Positions 5,718-8,351 of a DNA stretch of 8,351 nt are shown here, piece after piece. The first letter of the stretch is position 1, and every line of letters begins with the position of its first letter. The position numbers and the translations under genes were made by a program. The DNA is from JAZDLM01 sp043801895 (GTDB taxonomy: Bacteria > Patescibacteriota > Kazan-3B-28), in the NCBI GenBank assembly GCA_043801895.1, contig JAZDLM010000056.1, forward strand, positions 1 through 8,351, written 5' to 3'. Under the pieces are notes generated by a model, which saw only the letters and a program-made list of their open reading frames with translations, did not search any database and was not told the origin of the DNA.

Positions 5718-5835
5718 ACCTGCGTAGCTCAGGGGTAGAGCAGCCGGACGGCGACCTACTCGCCAACGCGCATTGGCCAGAGGAGTAGATTGCCTACGCA
5801 GCCGGTGGCCACTGGTTCGAGTCCGGTCGCGGGTA
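5718..5835 (+). tRNA. tRNA-like gene B with ~47-nt insert in the anticodon loop
   Basis: 118 nt. The acceptor is ACCTGCG 5718-5724 with CGCGGGT 5828-5834 (one G-T pair), discriminator A. The D arm is GCTC-AGGGGTA-GAGC. The T arm is ACTGG-TTCGAGT-CCGGT with canonical loop. The anticodon stem is GCCGG 5743-5747 with CCGGT 5802-5806. The 54 nt between them fold into one long arm: GGCGA with TTGCC, CTACTC with GAGTAG, GCCAA with TTGGC, capped by CGCGCA. If the block from GGCGA to TTGCC (5750-5794) were removed and the stem registered one base over, the loop would read CTACGCA (Arg-ACG-like), but base 37 would be C. That reading is only a suggestion. Otherwise the conserved U33 is missing. Confidence 0.75.
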
Positions 5836-5858
5836 TTCTTTTCTTTCTGTCCGCTAGG

Positions 5859-5995
5859 GGCCACATAGCTTAAACGGTAAAGCACGGATCCTGATTCGGA
5901 GGGAATGAGAGAGAGCTTCCTAGTAGAGGCTCCACCCCGCAAGGGGCTCTCGGTCTCAGGATGTCGGGATGCGAGTTCGAATCCTGCTGTGGCCA
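5859..5995 (+). tRNA. tRNA-like gene C with ~60-nt structured insert
   Basis: 137 nt. The acceptor GGCCACA 5859-5865 pairs perfectly with TGTGGCC 5988-5994, discriminator A. The D arm is GCTT-AAACGGTA-AAGC. The T arm has canonical loop TTCGAAT and stem GCGAG/CCTGC with one A-C mismatch. Where the anticodon arm should be, CGGATCCTGA 5885-5894 pairs over 10 bp with TCAGGAT..TCG 5956-5966 (one bulged G). Beyond it, GAGAG 5909-5913 pairs with CTCTC 5947-5951 and encloses two hairpins; one is CCCC-GCAA-GGGG (5935-5946) with a GNRA tetraloop. A TTCGGAG directly after the 10-bp stem looks like the 5' side of an anticodon loop (CGG), but the 3' side is not contiguous. No anticodon can be assigned with confidence. 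Confidence 0.75.
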
Positions 5996-6006
5996 CGCTC
6001 TAATTT

Positions 6007-6050
6007 GCTGGCGCTTGCCAGCCCCCGGTCTTTGGGCCGGGGTTTTTCTT
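6007..6050 (+). terminator. Tandem hairpins ending the tRNA-like array
   Basis: A first hairpin, GCTGGC-GCTT-GCCAGC (6007-6022), directly abuts an intrinsic terminator: CCCCGG 6023-6028 with CCGGGG 6037-6042 followed by TTTTTCTT. It lies 12 nt past gene C and closes the transcription unit. Confidence 0.9.
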
Positions 6051-6060
6051 ATACAAAAGC

Positions 6061-6087
6061 TTGACTGGGAGCAGATTTTCATATACG
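6061..6087 (+). promoter_or_regulatory. Possible promoter of the zincin gene
   Basis: TTGACT (6061-6066) lies 15 bp upstream of TATACG (6082-6087). The -10 is weak and the spacing short. It is the only candidate between the tRNA-array terminator and the next gene. Confidence 0.35.
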
Positions 6088-6109
6088 GTCAATCTAGCTT
6101 ATTCAGTTC

Positions 6110-6115
6110 AGGAGA
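6110..6115 (+). promoter_or_regulatory. Shine-Dalgarno deciding the GTG start at 6122
   Basis: AGGAGA sits 6 nt before GTG 6122-6124. It is the clearest ribosome-binding site in the window and contrasts with the leaderless starts elsewhere. Confidence 0.75.
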
Positions 6116-6121
6116 AGAGAA

Positions 6122-7105
6122 GTGCAGCTTAAAAAATCCTGGCCGACGTTGTTGGCGCTAACGATCGTGGGGCTGATGCTGTTTGCGGCTATTACCGATC
6201 AGAAGAATAGCACGAACCCTCCCCCGCCCACGAACACAAAGCCCGCTACTAGCCACCCACTCTACTACTATTCCGACAAGAGTGGTGCCCGGGTTTTAGT
6301 CGAGCACGTCATGGGGCAAGAACCATTTCAAACCCCTGTACGTATGGTGGCAACCGGCCAAGCCACTGTCATTGACGACGATGTCCTGTACCGGAATATC
6401 CAGTACGCCGTTTCACGGATGGGAGAGCCCTACCAATCTCAATGGCAAGGCTACCTCAATCAAACCACCCTACGGCCGGACGATCCTGAGCGCAACTTTT
6501 TCATTGAGGTTGCGAACGAGTCTGCGGCCGAAATAGGCCCCTGCGCATTTCAGGCACTAGAGCGAAATGGCCTCCTGATCAAGGTACGCTCCGATTTTTC
6601 CCTGGACCCCGACTGGAGCGCCGTAGACTCGATCTTACAGGCATTGATCATTTCCGGGCTTATCCACGAGATGCGGCATCTGGAAGACTTCGTGAATAAC
6701 CACGACCTGCTCTTCGCCTCAACCGAGGAGATGGTGGCCAAGGCCAATAGCCGCAAGAAGGACTTTACCGAAGATGACTTCCGGACAGTGATAGCTTATG
6801 CTTCGGAAACGGTAGCCTCTGAGATGTTGGCCTTCAGTCGGCAATACGGCTGGATCAAGAAGAACTGCTCGGGGGTACTACCGGCGATTTCCACTAATCC
6901 GGAAGAGGGCCCTCGTTGGGAAGCCTGGGCCAGCGGAGATGCCAGAAAGTTCGCCGAGGCGATCTATGCCTCCTACAAGCTTATCATCTGGGGCCAAGTG
7001 CCCTTAAGCCGCGTTGACGATTTGCTGGGCGAGACTAACGAGCAGATTATCATCAATGTCGCCTTGACGGCCTACCAGAAAGCCCGCCCCGACCCCGTTG
7101 AATAA
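6122..7105 (+). CDS. Membrane-anchored predicted zincin metalloprotease (HEMRH)
   Basis: 327 residues, GTG start backed by a good Shine-Dalgarno. A short basic N-terminus (MQLKKSW) and a hydrophobic helix at about 8-24 form a membrane anchor. A proline/threonine linker (PPPPTNTKPATSHP, 33-46) follows, so the rest is probably extracytoplasmic. The key feature is LIHEMRHLEDF: HEMRH at 182-186 fits the zincin HExxH motif, with His182 and His186 as zinc ligands and Glu183 as general base. A third ligand could be Glu229 or Glu234 in ASETVASEMLAF, about 45-50 residues on, as in gluzincins. Cys141 and Cys249 could form a disulfide. I do not recognise a named family. Substrate is unknown. The last codons and stop form part of the terminator stem. 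Confidence 0.75.
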   Translation: MQLKKSWPTLLALTIVGLMLFAAITDQKNSTNPPPPTNTKPATSHPLYYYSDKSGARVLVEHVMGQEPFQTPVRMVATGQATVIDDDVLYRNIQYAVSRMGEPYQSQWQGYLNQTTLRPDDPERNFFIEVANESAAEIGPCAFQALERNGLLIKVRSDFSLDPDWSAVDSILQALIISGLIHEMRHLEDFVNNHDLLFASTEEMVAKANSRKKDFTEDDFRTVIAYASETVASEMLAFSRQYGWIKKNCSGVLPAISTNPEEGPRWEAWASGDARKFAEAIYASYKLIIWGQVPLSRVDDLLGETNEQIIINVALTAYQKARPDPVE

Positions 7106-7119
7106 ACGGGGCTTTTTTT
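7093..7119 (+). terminator. Intrinsic terminator overlapping the zincin stop codon
   Basis: CCCCGTT 7093-7099 pairs with AACGGGG 7105-7111, then C and seven T (7113-7119). The TAA stop (7103-7105) lies in the loop and the start of the right arm. Confidence 0.93.
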
Positions 7120-7125
7120 GCCCCC

Positions 7126-7152
7126 TTGACCTTACTCTTAAGATACGATAAT
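7126..7152 (+). promoter_or_regulatory. Candidate promoter of rpmA
   Basis: TTGACC 7126-7131 and GATAAT 7147-7152 are separated by 15 bp, slightly short. Predicted +1 is about 7159, which would give rpmA a leader of about 140 nt. Confidence 0.5.
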
Positions 7153-7169
7153 CTGTCCAAGTAGTTATT

Positions 7170-7276
7170 GACCCTCTTCTTGTAGGGGGTCCCCCGCGGC
7201 GCTCTAGCGAAGCGAGTGGCGCGGGGAGAGGAAAAATTATTGAGCGGTAATAGGAAAGAAGCGACAGCGACTTTCC
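7170..7276 (+). promoter_or_regulatory. Structured 5' leader of rpmA
   Basis: Three hairpins fill the leader. GACCCT 7170-7175 pairs with GGGGTC 7186-7191. The next base starts a 13-position stem, 7192-7204 with 7214-7226 (one G-G mismatch, loop TAGCGAAGC). GGAAAG 7253-7258 pairs with CTTTCC 7271-7276. The first two are directly abutting and could stack. The gene has no clear Shine-Dalgarno, so translational control through this leader is possible but only inferred. Confidence 0.5.
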
Positions 7277-7301
7277 GTAAGAGCGAATTAATTTTGACGA
7301 C

Positions 7302-7574
7302 ATGGCTCATGTAAAAGCCGGTGGAACAGCCAAAAACCTGAGAGATTCGAAGCCCAAAATGCTGGGCGTAAAGATCTATGGCAACCAAGCGATTAAAACC
7401 GGCCAAATCATCATTCGCCAGCGGGGACAGAAATATCACCCCGGCGAGAACGTCAGTTTAGGGAAAGACCACACTATCTTTGCGATGAAAGATGGCAAGG
7501 TAAAATTTCAAACTCGCCGTGTGCTACACAATGGGGGCACAATTAAGCACGCGATGTTTGTTAGCGTCGTTTAG
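7302..7574 (+). CDS. rpmA: 50S ribosomal protein L27
   Basis: 90 residues with the diagnostic L27 layout: MAHVKAGGTAKNLRDSKPKMLGVK at the N-terminus, which reaches toward the peptidyl-transferase centre, then IIIRQRGQKYHPGENV, then DHTIFAMKDGKVKF. No N-terminal extension needing proteolytic removal is present. In most bacteria rpmA follows rplU (L21) and precedes obgE; here it stands alone between the zincin terminator and the convergent pyrG. Its stop is TAG, and only 28 bp separate it from the pyrG stop, with no obvious shared terminator. Confidence 0.97.
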   Translation: MAHVKAGGTAKNLRDSKPKMLGVKIYGNQAIKTGQIIIRQRGQKYHPGENVSLGKDHTIFAMKDGKVKFQTRRVLHNGGTIKHAMFVSVV

Positions 7575-7602
7575 TCAGCCGAGTGTTCAATTGTTCGCCG
7601 TT

Positions 7603-8351
7603 CTAAGCCGCCACTGCGCGGTCTTTTTCTTGCGCGGGCTCGACTGTGCCAGCCAGGGTGGTGCTACGGATTACCGCACCAACAAAATCACGGAACAGGG
7701 GATGCGGCCGATTCGGACGAGACTTGAACTCCGGATGGAACTGAACGCCAACGAACCATGGGTGACCAGCAACCTCCACGATCTCGACCAATTCATTACT
7801 GGGCGATATGCCGGCTAACACCAACCCGGCGCGCTCCAGGTCTTTTCGGTAGGCGTTGTTGAATTCGTAGCGATGACGATGTCGCTCGCTGACCTGCGGC
7901 TGACGATAGGCATCATACGAATGACTCCCCTTTTTCAGTACGGCCGGATAAGCTCCTAGTCGCATGGTGCCCCCTTTATTCACGATGGTCTTCTGGTATT
8001 CCATGATGTGAATTACCGGGTGTTTGGTAGCCTCGTCAAATTCGGTGCTGTGCGCGTCCTGCCAGCCCAACACATTTCGGGCAAATTCAATTACCGCAGT
8101 CTGCATCCCTAAACACAGACCAAAATAGGGAACTTCGTTCACCCGACAAAACTCGGCGGCTTTAATTTTTCCTTCTATCCCCCGTATCCCAAACCCACCC
8201 GGCACTACATAGCCATCGCAGCCACGCATTACCTCTGCCACATTGGCGTTGGGACTGCCTAATTCTTCGGCATCGATCCACTTCAACTTGACATCTACAT
8301 TGTGAAGCCAGCCAGCCGCCCGCAGAGATTCAAATACACAAATGTAGGTAT
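7603..8351 (-). CDS. pyrG: CTP synthase, C-terminal glutaminase part, 5' end outside window
   Basis: PyrG makes CTP from UTP, ATP and glutamine. The 248 visible residues begin at the linker (TYICVFESLRAAGWLHN) and cover the class I glutamine amidotransferase domain. The oxyanion-strand motif VVPGGFGIRG, the nucleophile in YFGLCLGMQ (Cys), the conserved RLGAYP, the RHRYEFNN stretch, and GVQFHPEFKSRP with the catalytic His and Glu are all present. The triad is intact, so the glutaminase should be active. The reading frame is open to the window edge (first whole codon at 8349), so a TTG at 8286 is not the true start. The synthetase domain lies off the window. It converges on rpmA. Confidence 0.98.
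   Translation of the reverse strand, partial: TYICVFESLRAAGWLHNVDVKLKWIDAEELGSPNANVAEVMRGCDGYVVPGGFGIRGIEGKIKAAEFCRVNEVPYFGLCLGMQTAVIEFARNVLGWQDAHSTEFDEATKHPVIHIMEYQKTIVNKGGTMRLGAYPAVLKKGSHSYDAYRQPQVSERHRHRYEFNNAYRKDLERAGLVLAGISPSNELVEIVEVAGHPWFVGVQFHPEFKSRPNRPHPLFRDFVGAVIRSTTLAGTVEPAQEKDRAVAA

Noticed and set aside
5721..5800. Seven-base complementarity between TGCGTAG (5721-5727) and CTACGCA (5794-5800) in gene B, as a regulatory switch
   Set aside because: A 7-nt match within 118 nt is expected fairly often by chance, and I have no second line of evidence.
5612..5995. Group I introns in the tRNA-like genes
   Set aside because: Inserts of about 20 to 60 nt cannot hold the P3-P9 core of a group I intron.
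5859..5995. tmRNA or bacterial Y-RNA identity for gene C
   Set aside because: It has a normal D stem, no tag-coding region and is far too short for tmRNA. A closed 7-bp acceptor stem with a discriminator base fits tRNA better than Y RNA, though a Y-like function is not excluded.
5598..5996. 132-codon minus-strand reading frame
   Set aside because: It is antisense to all three tRNA-like genes and shows the low-complexity Arg/Ser/Pro translation (such as NTRDRTRTSGH) typical of frames read across tRNA genes.
5451..7300. Similarity between the minus strand of 5441-5470 and the rpmA leader near 7262-7296 (AGCGAnAGCGA and TTAATTTTG)
   Set aside because: The matches are short and separated by different spacing, too weak to claim a shared repeat by eye.
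1..8351. CRISPR array, insertion sequence or prophage genes
   Set aside because: No direct-repeat array with spacers, no transposase or integrase and no phage structural gene can be seen.

Overview
The window looks like a chromosomal segment of a Candidate Phyla Radiation (Patescibacteria) type bacterium. This is inferred from gene style and is not proven. The support is: tRNA genes without an encoded CCA end, short intergenic spacers, a small lipoprotein resembling the thioredoxin domain of VKOR fusions, a sortase, an archaeal-type Trm-G10/Trm11-like tRNA methyltransferase, and several genes whose -10 box sits so close to the ATG that the mRNA must be leaderless. TGA, TAA and TAG are all used as stops and no gene needs UGA recoding, which argues against Gracilibacteria and Absconditabacteria. 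I cannot name the lineage.

Layout, left to right. Positions 1-1106 (+) hold the 3' part of a predicted beta-propeller protein. It converges on a two-gene minus-strand operon (2339-1118) that encodes a thioredoxin-like lipoprotein and a membrane-anchored sortase. A tRNA-Leu(CAA) gene (2607-2524, minus) is flanked by a 10-bp perfect inverted repeat. Next come glyA (serine hydroxymethyltransferase, minus, 3891-2677) and the divergent Trm11-like methyltransferase (plus, to 5284). The roughly 100 bp between these two carries two -10 boxes placed for leaderless transcription and a near-perfect dyad centred on CTAG.

Positions 5285-6060 are the most unusual part. After a REP-like hairpin, a 22-bp perfect palindrome and a 105-nt imperfect hairpin, a good promoter (TTGACA, 17 bp, extended -10 TGcTATTTT) starts a unit of three tandem tRNA-like genes that ends in a strong intrinsic terminator. 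All three have complete 7-bp acceptor stems, D arms and 5-bp T stems. In none is there a normal 7-nt anticodon loop: each anticodon arm is enlarged by a structured insert of about 20, 47 and 60 nt. The inserts are far too short for group I introns. They are either very small introns of an undescribed kind or stable arm extensions, which would make these tRNA-like RNAs rather than decoding tRNAs.

The right end has a membrane-anchored predicted zincin protease with HEMRH (6122-7105), its terminator, an orphan rpmA (ribosomal protein L27) behind a long hairpin-rich leader, and the C-terminal glutaminase part of pyrG (CTP synthase, minus), which runs off the window. Functional themes are cell-surface and extracytoplasmic proteins (sortase, thioredoxin lipoprotein, zincin, propeller) interleaved with translation and one-carbon/nucleotide housekeeping genes. 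The Trm-G10-like enzyme next to the odd tRNA-like array is a suggestive but unproven link.
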